Assembly (NCBI GenBank): GCA_002479455.1
Contig: DLNB01000065.1
Coordinates: 1 to 26,045 of the forward strand
Source of the DNA: Acetothermia bacterium UBA7521
Lineage (GTDB): Bacteria; Bipolaricaulota; Bipolaricaulia; Bipolaricaulales; Bipolaricaulaceae
DNA: 26,045 nucleotides
Direction: 5' to 3'
Under the pieces are notes generated by a model. The model saw only the letters and a list, made by a program, of their open reading frames with translations. It did not search any database and was not told where the DNA came from. A program made the translations under genes and the position numbers. Positions 1 to 8,243 of the stretch are shown in pieces (the first letter of the stretch is position 1; every line of letters starts with the position of its first letter).

Positions 1-2
1 GA

Positions 3-194
3 ACCGTTCAAGACGCCTACCGCAGAGACACCTTGACAACCAATACAGCATCTGACCCCGAGTCTGCGATGGCCAAATATATAGCCACAAAGAGGACAGG
101 ACAACGGCCTCGGGCATCGGAGCGAACCGCTGCTGTGGGTCACGAACTTGACCGCCGATATCGAGAGATGTACGGTGCCAGCACGCGCGCGTAG
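3..194 (+). CDS. C-terminal end of an unidentified protein, cut by the window edge
   Basis: An open frame enters from the left edge and runs 63 codons to a TAG at 192-194. The residues look like a normal soluble C-terminus (basic, helix-prone, ending RYREMYGASTRA) and there is no competing frame. It stops 37 nt before the GTG chosen for the next gene, so the two could be co-transcribed. I do not recognise the family. It could be spurious because only the end is visible. Confidence 0.45.
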   Translation, partial: TVQDAYRRDTLTTNTASDPESAMAKYIATKRTGQRPRASERTAAVGHELDRRYREMYGASTRA

Positions 195-231
195 TGCACA
201 GCAGGTGTCCGACGAGATAAGGGAGGTGGCC

Positions 232-1272
232 GTGGCCACGGTCAGGAACAAGGGCGGCAAGGTCTACATCGAAGGTGTACGGAAGGTCTCTTGGGACGCG
301 GGCGAGATGTGCGAGTTCGCATCATCGCTTCTCTCCGCCATGCGCAGCCTGGGGGAACCCGTCGCGTACCCCTACATCATGGGCACATCGGGGGTCGCGT
401 TTCGGTTCACGCTCACCCCCGGCGAGTGCGAGTTCGGCGACTACAGCATTCGCAACGTCTCGCCCGATCCGCATGAGCCGGTCCGCCGGGCGTTCCGGGC
501 GTTGGGATACGACTGCATCCTGCACAACAAGGGCGCCAAGGCGGCGGATACGGCGAGGATCATGGCGAGCATCGACCGCGGCGTGCCGGTGCTGGCGTAC
601 CCGGTGGTTGGGCCGTCCGACTGCTGCATCGTCACCGGCTACGACGACCGCGGCGAGATGCTGCTCGGGTGGAGCACGTACCAGAACATCCCCGTTGACC
701 ACGACGTTCCCCACGACGAAACCGGGTACTTCCGGAAGCCAGGTTGGCACGATAACCTCCAAGGGTACGTGCTCATCGGGGCGACGAAGCCTCGCCCGCC
801 GGAGCGGGAGACCTACCTCGATGCGCTGCGCTGGGCGGTCCAGCTCATGCGCACGCCGAGGATGGGCGCGAAGCGCACAGGGCTCGCCGGGCTCGGAGCA
901 TGGGCCGAGGAGATGACCCAGGACAGGATCTTCCCGTCAGGAGACGAGGAGGCCCTCGGAATGCGCTACATCAGCACCACAATCAACATCACGATGCTCA
1001 AGGACCACGGATCGGCGGAGCCGTTCCTGCGACAGGTCGCCGCCGAGTTACCTGAGGTGGCCGCGGTCGCCGATCGTTACCGCGAGGTGAACCAGCTGCG
1101 TGAGAGCATGGATGAGCTAATCCGCGACGACTTCTCTCCCGGGGCCATGGCCGCGATCGCCGATCCGCGCACGCGTCGTGCCTTCGCCGATCGGATCCGC
1201 CAGATCCGAGACAAGGAGGAGGAAGCCGTGGCCCACGTAGAACACCTCCTCACGAGGTGGGACCCCGCCTGA
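232..1272 (+). CDS. BtrH/C39-like cysteine-peptidase-fold protein, function unknown
   Basis: A 346-aa protein. The GTG at 232 is preferred because GGGAGG (221-226) sits 5 nt upstream; a longer frame opens at TTG 148 but has no SD and overlaps the previous gene. The N-terminal half resembles the papain-like C39/BtrH N-terminal fold. A Cys sits near residue 27 in WDAGEMCEF, followed by an MGTSGVAFRF segment, then GVPVLAYPVVGPSDCCIVTGYD and a LLGW strand. Where active C39 peptidases carry the His of the triad there is DCC, so proteolysis is doubtful. BtrH-type relatives use the fold for acyl transfer. The C-terminal half is helical and charged with no motif I recognise. Family assignment is inference from pattern; substrate unknown. 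Confidence 0.6.
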   Translation: MATVRNKGGKVYIEGVRKVSWDAGEMCEFASSLLSAMRSLGEPVAYPYIMGTSGVAFRFTLTPGECEFGDYSIRNVSPDPHEPVRRAFRALGYDCILHNKGAKAADTARIMASIDRGVPVLAYPVVGPSDCCIVTGYDDRGEMLLGWSTYQNIPVDHDVPHDETGYFRKPGWHDNLQGYVLIGATKPRPPERETYLDALRWAVQLMRTPRMGAKRTGLAGLGAWAEEMTQDRIFPSGDEEALGMRYISTTINITMLKDHGSAEPFLRQVAAELPEVAAVADRYREVNQLRESMDELIRDDFSPGAMAAIADPRTRRAFADRIRQIRDKEEEAVAHVEHLLTRWDPA

Positions 1273-1494
1273 CACAGCGTGGCCACTGTCCGCCTCGACG
1301 CCCAGCGTCCTTGAGGAACAGTTCGTTTTCCAGACCCTTGTGTACCGCTTGAGGATTTGTGTTCAGCACAGGGATTCCTTCGCCCCAACCTTCCGATCGC
1401 TGCTCAGCATGCCAGGAATGCAGCGCATTCGTTGCCGGGCCCATTGTGCTTGCACAGCCGTGCTTCCCCGTGATCGGGGGGACCGCACGGTCAG
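1273..1494. other. Intergenic stretch with a hairpin, no gene seen
   Basis: No convincing coding sequence on either strand. An imperfect inverted repeat at 1458-1490 (CCGTGC ... GCACGG arms with an inner TCCCC/GGGGGA pairing) lies just past the stop of the minus-strand permease relic. It may be that gene's old terminator, although no U-tract follows. Confidence 0.4.
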
Positions 1495-1855
1495 TCAACC
1501 AGCGCGACGAGCACGATGGAGAAGCAGAAGGAAGAATGGTGCCCCCCAGGCTGCTGTGAGGACCCCAACGGGGAGTTCCTACAGGCATGAACGCCGTGCG
1601 AGCGGATGTATCAGCCCCAAGCAGCAGCAAGCCGCCCAGGAACCCTGATAAGGGCATCACGAAACGGTGATCCTCCCCGACGAGAAGCCACACCGCGTGA
1701 GGGGCGATGAGACCGACAAAGCCCACGGTGCCCGCGCCGCCGGCAAGCTAAGCCGCACCGAAGCTGGAACCAGCCCTGTACGCTCCGGCCGGTAGACCCA
1801 AGCTGCGGCTTACCTCGTCGAGGCTGAGGGAGGCAAGCCCAGAGGGCAGACCTTC
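1495..1855 (-). pseudogene. Relic of a FecCD/BtuC-type ABC transporter permease
   Basis: On the minus strand, translation gives the C-terminal third of an iron-siderophore/cobalamin permease. A coupling-helix-like segment (ASLSLDEVSRSLGLP) is followed by the family signature GFVGLIAPHAVWLLVGEDHR, a membrane helix (GFLGGLLLLGAD), and the ending ELPVGVLTAAWGAPFFLLLL. It is broken twice. There is an in-frame TAG between the first segment and the signature, and one extra base near 1570 shifts the frame, so the conserved ELPVGV tail is read in another frame, ending at TGA 1495-1497. No N-terminus, ATPase or binding protein is nearby. This is a decayed fragment, not a working transporter. Confidence 0.75.
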
Positions 1856-1899
1856 GCTGTCAACATCATGGGTGCTCAGGCAGCTGAACCGACAATCCT

Positions 1900-2214
1900 A
1901 AGAATGAACGCCTGGCCCAGAAACTCACTCTCGACTGCATCAGCCTAGGCCGTCCTGTGGAGAACAGCCTGATCAAGAGCTTCAACGGGAAACTGAGGGA
2001 CGAACGTCTGAACCTGCACTGGTCTGAGAGCGTGGCGGAGGCGAGGGCAACGATCGAGGGATGGCGGCAGGATTACAGTGAAACACGACCGCCCTCCAGC
2101 TTGGGCAACCACGCGCTTGAGCGCTACATCGCGTAGCTGATCGGCGTTGGAGTCACGGCGTGAAGCCGAAAGGCCGAGGCCTGGACTTTATCGAGGGACC
2201 GAAGACGGGGGCAC
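1900..2214 (+). pseudogene. IS3-family transposase C-terminal fragment with right end
   Basis: A plus-strand frame ending at TAG 2134-2136 reads as the end of an IS3-family OrfB (DDE integrase core). It shows LGRPVENSLIKSFNGKLRDE, with the catalytic Glu position replaced by Lys (ESFNG in active enzymes), then HWSESVAEARATIEGWRQDY and a degenerate form of the RPHSSL motif (RPPSSL). The first two thirds of orfB and all of orfA are absent, and an in-frame stop lies upstream. About 60 nt after the stop, GACCGAAGACGGGGGCA (2197-2213) resembles the terminal inverted repeat of the IS3 group. The element is dead and marks past insertion beside the permease relic. Confidence 0.75.
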
Positions 2215-2323
2215 CCACACCTACGACCCCTCTCACCTTCTGAACAGCCCAGAGATGAGGGCAAGCGCACAAGAGCAGCGCGAGGCGGCGCACCGACAGG
2301 TCTGGGTTGATGGTGTTGTTGTG

Positions 2324-3022
2324 CTATGCGGCACATCTGACGAACTCCCTCTTCCCGGGAATCCCCGCGGACACCCTTGACCACACCCCATCACGGAGCG
2401 CTTCGTACTCCCTGAAACGGCACGGCAGTCCCTTGGCTTCAAGGATGTTTGGCTTGTCCATGAGATGGAAGTGGAGATGCGGTGCTGTAGAGCTACCAGA
2501 ATGGCCAACCTCTGCAAGCTGCTGTCCGAGTCGAACCTCATCTCCTTCCCGGACGCGAATGGAGTCTGTCCGGCAGTGGGCAAAGAATGCGTATGCCTCC
2601 TTGCCCGCCATCTTGAGGATGATGTGATTTCCCAAGACCGACCTAAGATCATGGGTCTTCTTCGGGCCGAACACCGCGTCCTGGAGATCCACGGCCAAGT
2701 CCCGGAGCAGATAAAGCTTTCTCCTTTCGGGCCACCCGTCTCTTGCGGCGACCACCGTACCGGGAAAGGGTGCATAGATCGGCTCGGACCACCCATAGCA
2801 CGCGTCAAGCGGCACGCCAACCAAGAGGTAACGCAGCATGGACCCACGGAAGAACTTGAAGCCCCTTCTGCCTATTTCAATGCGCACGAAGTCGTAGGCA
2901 TAGGTCTGGCCGAGTTGGTCCGTACCGTGGCTCGGTACCCGTTCGGCGGGGGTATGCTCAGCCTTCCATTCACCACGTAGTGGGAACTCTACAGTGATGG
3001 GCTCCATACGTGTGTCTCGCAT
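2324..3022 (-). CDS. M23-family (LytM/lysostaphin-type) metallopeptidase
   Basis: A 232-aa protein. The C-terminal half is an M23 beta-sheet peptidase domain. It has the first zinc-ligand region HGTDQLGQTYAYDF near residues 33-46, a GTVVAARDGWPE strand, the segment EGDEVRLGQQLAEVGHSG, and the hallmark HLHFHLMD with the catalytic/zinc histidines. M23 enzymes cut peptidoglycan cross-bridges or act as envelope scaffolds. No signal peptide or membrane anchor is visible, which is unusual for a wall hydrolase, so export is uncertain. Two ATGs are possible (3022 and 3007); neither has a good SD. It stands alone between the IS relic and uvrC, transcribed away from uvrC. Confidence 0.8.
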   Translation of the reverse strand: MRDTRMEPITVEFPLRGEWKAEHTPAERVPSHGTDQLGQTYAYDFVRIEIGRRGFKFFRGSMLRYLLVGVPLDACYGWSEPIYAPFPGTVVAARDGWPERRKLYLLRDLAVDLQDAVFGPKKTHDLRSVLGNHIILKMAGKEAYAFFAHCRTDSIRVREGDEVRLGQQLAEVGHSGSSTAPHLHFHLMDKPNILEAKGLPCRFREYEALRDGVWSRVSAGIPGKREFVRCAA

Positions 3023-3263
3023 GCCGCATGGTGCAAGAATTCATGAGCGCGATCAAGCGTCGCCTGCAACGTTCTGCGCGCCGCGGATCGAGGGTCTGGA
3101 CCGGCAACACCTAGAGCACCCCCGAGATCACCTCACGCCCGGTGTGAGGAGCTTCAGACCGTGAGGCGCACTTCCCTGGCGAGCGCGCCCCGTGGGCTGA
3201 TCGCTGGAGGCAACGCTCCCTCGCCTGCACGTGAGGCGTCGCCAGCGGAGAATGGGGCCGGTC
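3023..3263. other. Intergenic region between M23 peptidase and uvrC
   Basis: No gene seen. A short inverted repeat CCTCAC ... GTGAGG lies at about 3131-3149. No clear -35/-10 pair could be assigned to either divergent gene. Confidence 0.3.
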
Positions 3264-5105
3264 ATGGCCGCCAAGAAGGAGCTCGCGGCGCGGGTGCGGG
3301 ATCTCCCCAAGTCCCCGGGCGTGTACCTGTTCCGGGGCGACGACGGGTCGGTCCTCTACGTGGGGAAGGCCTCCTCACTCCGCGATCGGGTCCGCTCCTA
3401 CTTCCAGAAGCCCCGGGGGCTGTCCCTGAAGGTGCGGCTCCTCATGAAGGAGGCGCGGGATCTGGAGACGATCGTCACTGGGACCGAGGAGGACGCGCTC
3501 GTCCTCGAGGACGCCCTGGTGAAGAAGCACCGCCCGCGGTTCAACACCCGGCTGCGGGATGACAAGCGCTACCCGTACCTGAAGATCACCGCCGAACCGT
3601 TCCCACGGGTCCTCGTCGTGCGCCGCCCCGCTCCCGACGGGGCCCGCTACTTCGGCCCGTTCACCTCCAGCCGCTCGATGCGCCGCGTGCTCAAGCTCGC
3701 CCACAAGCTGCTCCCCATCCGCACCTGCAACCTGCCGGTGGGAGAGAAGACCTACGACCGACCGTGCCTCCTCTACCACATCGGCCGCTGCTCGGGGCCG
3801 TGCGCCGGTCTGGTGAGCCCGGCGGAGTACGGGCGGGCTGTCAATGCGGCGGCTCACCTGTTCGAGGGCCGGGTGGAGCGGGTGGTGGAGGATCTGGCCC
3901 TGGAGATGGTCCGCGCCTCATCCGAGGAGCGGTTCGAGCACGCGGCGCGGCTGCGTGACACGGTGCGGGCTCTGGAGCGGATCCGCGAGCGGCAGGCGGT
4001 GGCCTTGCCCGACCCGGTGGACCTCGACGCGGTGGCCGTGGCGGTGAACGATGAGCGGGGGCACGGGGCCGTGCTCATCGTGCGCGGTGGACGCCTCATC
4101 GGAAGGGAGGGGTTCCCCCTCTCCCTTCCCCCGGGTTCCACCTCCGATGAGGCGCTGGAGGAGTTCCTAGATCAGTACTACACCCGTGCCACGGCGATCC
4201 CGCCGGAGGTCCTGGTCCCCTTCCCCGTGCCAGAGCACGCGGCGCTCGCGTCGTACCTGGGTGGCCGACGGGGGGGGCGGGTCCACGTCGGCGTGCCCCG
4301 ATCCCCCGAGCGGCGGGCGATCCTGGAGATGGCGCAGCGCAACGCAGCGCTGGCCCTAAAGCAGGCAGAGAAGGTCGAGCTCCTCCCGGCGGAAGAGGAG
4401 GCGGTGGACGAACTCGCGGAATCGCTCTCCCTTTCAGTGCGACCGTGGCGGATCGAGGCGTTCGACATCTCCAATCTCCAGGGTGGGGAGGCCACCGGCT
4501 CGATGGTCGTGTTCGTGGGCGGCCGGCCGCGGCGGGACGCGTACCGCAAGTTCCGGGTGCGCATCTCGGGAAAGCCGGACGACTACGCGATGATGGAAGA
4601 AGTGCTCCGCCGCCGGCTGAAGCACGGCCTGGCCGAGCTCGCCGACCCCACGGTCGCCCGCGGACGGTTCTCCGACCTCCCAGACCTGATTCTCGTGGAC
4701 GGGGGCAAGGGCCAGCTCGGGGTCGCCGGGCGGGTCCTCGCCGAGGTGGACTTGGGCGGGATCGAGGTCGCCGCGCTCGCCAAGCGGGAGGAACTGGTGT
4801 ACGTGCCCGATGGACCCGACCCGATCCGCCTTCCGCGTGGCTCTCCCGCGCTCAAGCTCCTCCAGGCGATCCGCGACGAGGCGCACCGGTTTGCGATCGA
4901 ATACCACCGGGTGCTTCGCGACAAGCGGACGTTGGGGAGCCTGCTCGACAGCGTGCCCGGGGTCGGCTCGAAGCGAAAGGCGACCCTCCTCGCCCAGTTC
5001 GGGTCCGTGGACGGCTTGCGCCGGGCGAGCCTGGAGGAACTCCTCTCTGTCCCCGGCCTCCCCCAAGCCACCGCCGAGCTCCTGTACAAGGCGCTGCGCG
5101 CGTAG
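3264..5105 (+). CDS. uvrC: Excinuclease ABC subunit C
   Basis: UvrC makes the two incisions flanking a DNA lesion after UvrA/UvrB loading in nucleotide excision repair. The protein is 613 aa, normal for the family. From ATG 3264: GIY-YIG nuclease domain (GVYLF at 19-23, YVGKA at 32-36); a four-Cys cluster (RTCN, RPCLL, GRCSGPC) typical of the UvrC iron-sulfur site; a UVR helix pair that contacts UvrB (RASSEERFEHAARLRD); an RNase H-like 5'-nuclease domain (IEAFDISNLQG, LILVDGGKGQLG); and a C-terminal double helix-hairpin-helix (SVPGVGSKRK, SVPGLP). In-frame alternatives exist at GTG 3231 and ATG 3252; 3264 gives the usual MAAKKEL-type beginning. The M42 peptidase follows 36 nt later from its own -10-like box. 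Confidence 0.97.
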   Translation: MAAKKELAARVRDLPKSPGVYLFRGDDGSVLYVGKASSLRDRVRSYFQKPRGLSLKVRLLMKEARDLETIVTGTEEDALVLEDALVKKHRPRFNTRLRDDKRYPYLKITAEPFPRVLVVRRPAPDGARYFGPFTSSRSMRRVLKLAHKLLPIRTCNLPVGEKTYDRPCLLYHIGRCSGPCAGLVSPAEYGRAVNAAAHLFEGRVERVVEDLALEMVRASSEERFEHAARLRDTVRALERIRERQAVALPDPVDLDAVAVAVNDERGHGAVLIVRGGRLIGREGFPLSLPPGSTSDEALEEFLDQYYTRATAIPPEVLVPFPVPEHAALASYLGGRRGGRVHVGVPRSPERRAILEMAQRNAALALKQAEKVELLPAEEEAVDELAESLSLSVRPWRIEAFDISNLQGGEATGSMVVFVGGRPRRDAYRKFRVRISGKPDDYAMMEEVLRRRLKHGLAELADPTVARGRFSDLPDLILVDGGKGQLGVAGRVLAEVDLGGIEVAALAKREELVYVPDGPDPIRLPRGSPALKLLQAIRDEAHRFAIEYHRVLRDKRTLGSLLDSVPGVGSKRKATLLAQFGSVDGLRRASLEELLSVPGLPQATAELLYKALRA

Positions 5106-5109
5106 TCGG

Positions 5110-5115
5110 TATAAT
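5110..5115 (+). promoter_or_regulatory. Consensus -10 box for the M42 peptidase
   Basis: A perfect TATAAT lies between uvrC and the peptidase, 26 nt before GTG 5142, giving an expected leader of about 20 nt that includes the SD AAGGAG (5131-5136). No good -35 hexamer is found at 16-18 nt spacing, so strength is uncertain. Confidence 0.5.
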
Positions 5116-5141
5116 CCGGCGCCTTGACGAAAGGAGCGCGT

Positions 5142-6185
5142 GTGAACCTAGAACAGAAGCTGCAGACGTTGTCCGATGCGTTCGGGGTGGCCGGGTTCGA
5201 GGACGAGGTGCGGGAGGTCCTCCACGGGATGGTCTCCCCGTACGCCGAGTCCTGCGAGACGGACACCCTCGGAAACCTTATCTGCTCTCGCGGGAGCGGC
5301 GATCCTGTCATGATCGATGCCCACATGGACGAGGTCGGATTCATGGTGAAGTGGATTGAGAAGGACGGGTACCTCCGGCTCACCGCCCTCGGCGGATGGG
5401 ACGACCGGATCCTGATGGCCCATCGCCTCACGATCCGCACCCGCAGCGGGCAAGATGTGTACGGCGTCATCGGCTCCACCCCGCCCCACATCTCCTCCGA
5501 CGGCGAACGGGATAAGGTCGTGCCGCTCGATGACCTGTTCGTGGACATTGGGGCGCGGAGCCGGGACGAGGCGGAAGCGTTTGGGGTGCACATCGGCGAC
5601 CCGGCAACGATCCACTACCCATTCCTGCGGATGCGCGAGGGGTACGCCACCGGGAAGGCGTTCGACGACCGGGCGGGATGTCTCGTGGTTGCGGAAGCGC
5701 TGCGCATCCTCGCGAAGGAGAAGCTCCCCTACAAGCTGGTGGCCAACTTCTCGGTCCACGAGGAGGGTGGCCTGCGGGGGGCGAAGGTCGCCGCATACCG
5801 GATCGCCCCGAAGCTCGCCCTGGCCCTGGAGGGAACGATCGGGGCAGACATGCCGGGCGTTCCTGAGGCCAAGCAGCCGGTCCGGCTCAGGCACGGGCCG
5901 GCGATCACCCTCGCCGACCGGTCGATCACGGTCAAGCCCAAGCTCGCCCGGTTCCTGGAGAAGATCGCCGACGAGAACGGGATCGCCTACCAGTATAAGC
6001 TCCCCGCCTACGGGTCCACCAACGCGGGGGCGATCCACCTCGAGCGGGGCGGGATCCTCGCCGGCGTGGTATCCGTGCCGTGCCGGTACATCCACTCCCC
6101 GGTCTCGACCCTGTACCTGTCGGACCTCGAAGCGACCCTCAAGCTCGTGGTGGCGTTCCTTCGCAAGGCGGGTGACCTGCTCTGA
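5142..6185 (+). CDS. M42-family metallo-aminopeptidase
   Basis: M42 enzymes (PepA/FrvX, TET peptidases) are cytosolic di-metal aminopeptidases that form large hollow dodecamers and trim peptides. Length is 347 aa. GTG 5142 is chosen because AAGGAG is 5 nt upstream; the TTG at 5124 has no SD. Family marks: AHMDEVG (metal ligand H61, D63), GKAFDDRAG (bridging Asp), VHEEGGLRGAK (catalytic Glu pair; the usual form is QEEVGLRG), a late TNAGAIH segment, and YIHSP carrying the last metal His. All expected ligands appear present. Some M42 members have been annotated as endoglucanase or deblocking peptidase, so the substrate is not fixed. It converges on the MFS gene. Confidence 0.92.
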   Translation: MNLEQKLQTLSDAFGVAGFEDEVREVLHGMVSPYAESCETDTLGNLICSRGSGDPVMIDAHMDEVGFMVKWIEKDGYLRLTALGGWDDRILMAHRLTIRTRSGQDVYGVIGSTPPHISSDGERDKVVPLDDLFVDIGARSRDEAEAFGVHIGDPATIHYPFLRMREGYATGKAFDDRAGCLVVAEALRILAKEKLPYKLVANFSVHEEGGLRGAKVAAYRIAPKLALALEGTIGADMPGVPEAKQPVRLRHGPAITLADRSITVKPKLARFLEKIADENGIAYQYKLPAYGSTNAGAIHLERGGILAGVVSVPCRYIHSPVSTLYLSDLEATLKLVVAFLRKAGDLL

Positions 6186-6297
6186 GGGAAGGCCTGGCAA
6201 GCCTGGGAGGACTTCAAGGTTTTGGGTTCCTGTCTATCGGAAGCACATCACACAGACGCAAGGTCTGAACAGCGGAATCCCCCCTCACCTTGGGTTC

Positions 6298-6320
6298 CTC
6301 TCCCCCCGCTGGGGGGAGAG
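6298..6320. repeat. Strong G/C inverted repeat between convergent genes
   Basis: CTCTCCCCCC at 6298-6307, a GCT loop, and GGGGGGAGAG at 6311-6320 form a perfect 10-bp stem just before the end of the MFS gene and 112 nt after the peptidase stop. There is no U-tract. It may terminate both convergent genes or be a dispersed genomic repeat. Confidence 0.5.
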
Positions 6321-6323
6321 GAT

Positions 6324-7709
6324 TCAGGAGAGAGGGGCGGTAGGTCTCACGGAGGCGGCTATCCTGCGCTTGGTGGCTGGGGGCGCCGCGGGAACCGTGT
6401 CGTGGTCGGGGATTGTTGCCTCAACGGTCCGCAGCGGACGATAGAGGAGTCCGGCGAGCGCAGCGCCCGCCCCGAGAAGCCCTCCCAGGACAAGCATCAG
6501 CGCCATCCCCGCACCCGGACCGGTGCCCAACACCGGACCGAGCGCGGAGGCCAATGCCCCGCCGTCGCGCATCGCCGGCTCGAACACGTGGTCGGCCAGC
6601 GGACCGGCAAGGAGCATCGAAAGCGGCGCCCCGATCTGGGCGATCATCAACCGCACCGAGAACACCCGCCCCTGGAGGTCCGGAGGAACCTTGGACTGCC
6701 AGATCGCCTGGCTGGAGGCGTTCACCGTGGGGAAGACCATCGCCCCAAGAAACCCCGTCACCGCCCACACCGGGAGCGACCGCCCGAGCCCGAGGAGCAC
6801 CTGCCCAAGAAGGCCCCCGAGGGCGCAGCCGAAGATCACCCCGTACACGCGCCGCTTGGGGCCGCCCCACAGGCTGAGGAGGAGCCCGCCGAGCACGCTC
6901 CCGATGGCCGCCGCCGAGCGCACGCCCCCCAGAACGATCTCGTTGTTCCCCGTCCGGGCGAGGACCATCGGCGAGAGCACGGTGAACCCGAAGTTCGTGT
7001 TCACGTTGAAGAATAGGAACACCACGAGGAGCCCGAGGAGCCCCGGTCGGGCGAAGATGTAGCGGAACCCGAACCCCGCCTCGCGGAACAGATTCCCTCT
7101 GCCCGCGATCCCTTCCGGCGAGGAAGGCGGCTGGGGGATGGGAGCGAACACAAGGATCAGGATCGCCGTGAGCATGGTTGCCAGATCGATCGCCATGATC
7201 CCCCCGATTCCGATCGGCCCGAGCAACACCCCTGCCCCGATCGGTGCCACGACCCCGGAGATCGAACCGGCGAGGGACATCATCCCACTCGCCCGCGCGT
7301 ACTGGGACTTGTTCACGAGCACGCTGATCGTCGCCGAGTAGGCCGGGAACTGGAACGCCCCGAACGTGCCGGCGAAGGCGGCGGCCACGTAGAGGTGCCA
7401 GATCTCCAGCCTCCCCGTCAGGTACAGGGCGAGGACCGCGGCCGTGGCCAGCCCGGCGGCAACGTCAGAGAGAATCATGAGGAGCTTGCGGTTCGCCCGA
7501 TCCACGATCGCCCCGGCGAGCGGGCTGATGAGAATCACCGGCCCGAACGCGCACACCCCGACCAAGGCGAGAGCCGTGGCCCGTCCCGTGAGCTGCCATG
7601 CCCAGATGGTGAGCGCGAAGTGCGTCATCCCCGTGCCGAGCATGGACAGCATCTGCCCGGCCCAGATGGCCGTGAACGTCCCCATTCCCTTGAACCGTTC
7701 GCCGTTCAT
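6324..7709 (-). CDS. MFS efflux transporter (MFS_3/EntS-like)
   Basis: A 461-aa, 12-helix major facilitator. The N-terminal FTAIWAGQMLSMLGTGMTHFALTIW segment is typical of the MFS_3 group that exports macrolides, enterobactin and other drugs. The loop 2-3 signature (PLAGAIVDRANRK) and the later DLQGRVFSVRLMIAQIGAPL segment are also characteristic. A charged, poorly conserved tail follows helix 12. ATG 7709 has AGGAGG 7 nt upstream. The promoter carries a palindrome between -35 and -10, which points to repression by a ligand-responsive regulator; no regulator gene is adjacent. Substrate cannot be read from sequence. Confidence 0.88.
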   Translation of the reverse strand: MNGERFKGMGTFTAIWAGQMLSMLGTGMTHFALTIWAWQLTGRATALALVGVCAFGPVILISPLAGAIVDRANRKLLMILSDVAAGLATAAVLALYLTGRLEIWHLYVAAAFAGTFGAFQFPAYSATISVLVNKSQYARASGMMSLAGSISGVVAPIGAGVLLGPIGIGGIMAIDLATMLTAILILVFAPIPQPPSSPEGIAGRGNLFREAGFGFRYIFARPGLLGLLVVFLFFNVNTNFGFTVLSPMVLARTGNNEIVLGGVRSAAAIGSVLGGLLLSLWGGPKRRVYGVIFGCALGGLLGQVLLGLGRSLPVWAVTGFLGAMVFPTVNASSQAIWQSKVPPDLQGRVFSVRLMIAQIGAPLSMLLAGPLADHVFEPAMRDGGALASALGPVLGTGPGAGMALMLVLGGLLGAGAALAGLLYRPLRTVEATIPDHDTVPAAPPATKRRIAASVRPTAPLS

Positions 7710-7772
7710 ATCTGCCTCCTAAGGGCCCCTGTCGGCCAGTGCCGGACGAGAGGGCCCCTCTCCGAAGGCCCT

Positions 7773-7801
7773 ACCGTAACATAACACTGTTACTTTGTCA
7801 A
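7773..7801 (-). promoter_or_regulatory. Promoter of the MFS gene with palindromic operator
   Basis: On the minus strand, a perfect -35 TTGACA (7796-7801) is followed after 17 nt by TACGGT (7773-7778) as a weak -10. The spacer holds a perfect 11-bp palindrome TAACACTGTTA (7782-7792) nested in GTAACA ... TGTTAC (7776-7793). A dimeric repressor of TetR or MarR type bound here would block RNA polymerase. Confidence 0.6.
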
Positions 7802-7907
7802 GACGTAGCAGACGGCCTCTTTGGCGAACACATGGGGCAACACCTCTGCTCCTCCAGTAGGTGGGGGTTCCCCTGACTTCATGGGCTGAGATGCTTGCAT
7901 AATGTCA

Positions 7908-7916
7908 TGGTATACT
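7908..7916 (+). promoter_or_regulatory. Extended -10 promoter of the toxin-antitoxin pair
   Basis: TGGTATACT fits an extended -10 (TGnTATAAT-like) 56 nt before the antitoxin ATG. No -35 match is seen at the normal distance, which is acceptable for extended -10 promoters. Confidence 0.45.
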
Positions 7917-7971
7917 CTGCAATCGGGATCACGCGAGAGGCGTATGCGGTGGTGCGCGAGGAGGGGATGGC

Positions 7972-8235
7972 ATGGAGAAGACGAAGATCCGTCTGACGGT
8001 CGATCTTCCGGACCATCTTGTAAGGCAGGCCGATGCGGCTGTGTCGGTCGGTGCGGCTCGCAGCCGCAACCAGCTCATTGCGCGGGCTGTGCAGGCCTAT
8101 CTTGGTCAGCTAGAGAAGGCCATGATCGACACCGAGTTCGCCCGGATGGCGCAAGACGGGCCGTATCAGGCGCTGGCACTCGAGATCAGCGGGGAGTTCG
8201 AGAGCACAGATCGGGAAGCTCTTGGCATGAGGTAA
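7972..8235 (+). CDS. Ribbon-helix-helix antitoxin of a MazF-type module
   Basis: An 87-aa protein. The N-terminus KIRLTVDLPDHLVRQADAAV, then SRNQLIARAVQAYL, is the strand-helix-helix of CopG/MetJ-type DNA-binding domains. The acidic C-terminal half (ISGEFESTDREALGM) is the part that in this class wraps the toxin. It probably represses its own promoter as a complex with the toxin. SD GGAGG (7960-7964) is 7 nt before ATG. The stop is 8 nt before the toxin start and the SD for the toxin overlaps the antitoxin stop codon, consistent with coupled expression. Confidence 0.85.
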   Translation: MEKTKIRLTVDLPDHLVRQADAAVSVGAARSRNQLIARAVQAYLGQLEKAMIDTEFARMAQDGPYQALALEISGEFESTDREALGMR

Positions 8236-8243
8236 GGAGAGCG

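Noticed and set aside
33..38. Perfect TTGACA as a promoter for the first gene
   Set aside because: It lies inside the partial coding frame and has no -10 at 16-18 nt; the nearest TATATA is 38 nt away.
5148..6200. 350-codon open frame on the minus strand across the M42 gene
   Set aside because: Exact antisense of a gene with intact family motifs; composition rich in Arg, Pro, Gly and His typical of shadow frames in GC-rich DNA.
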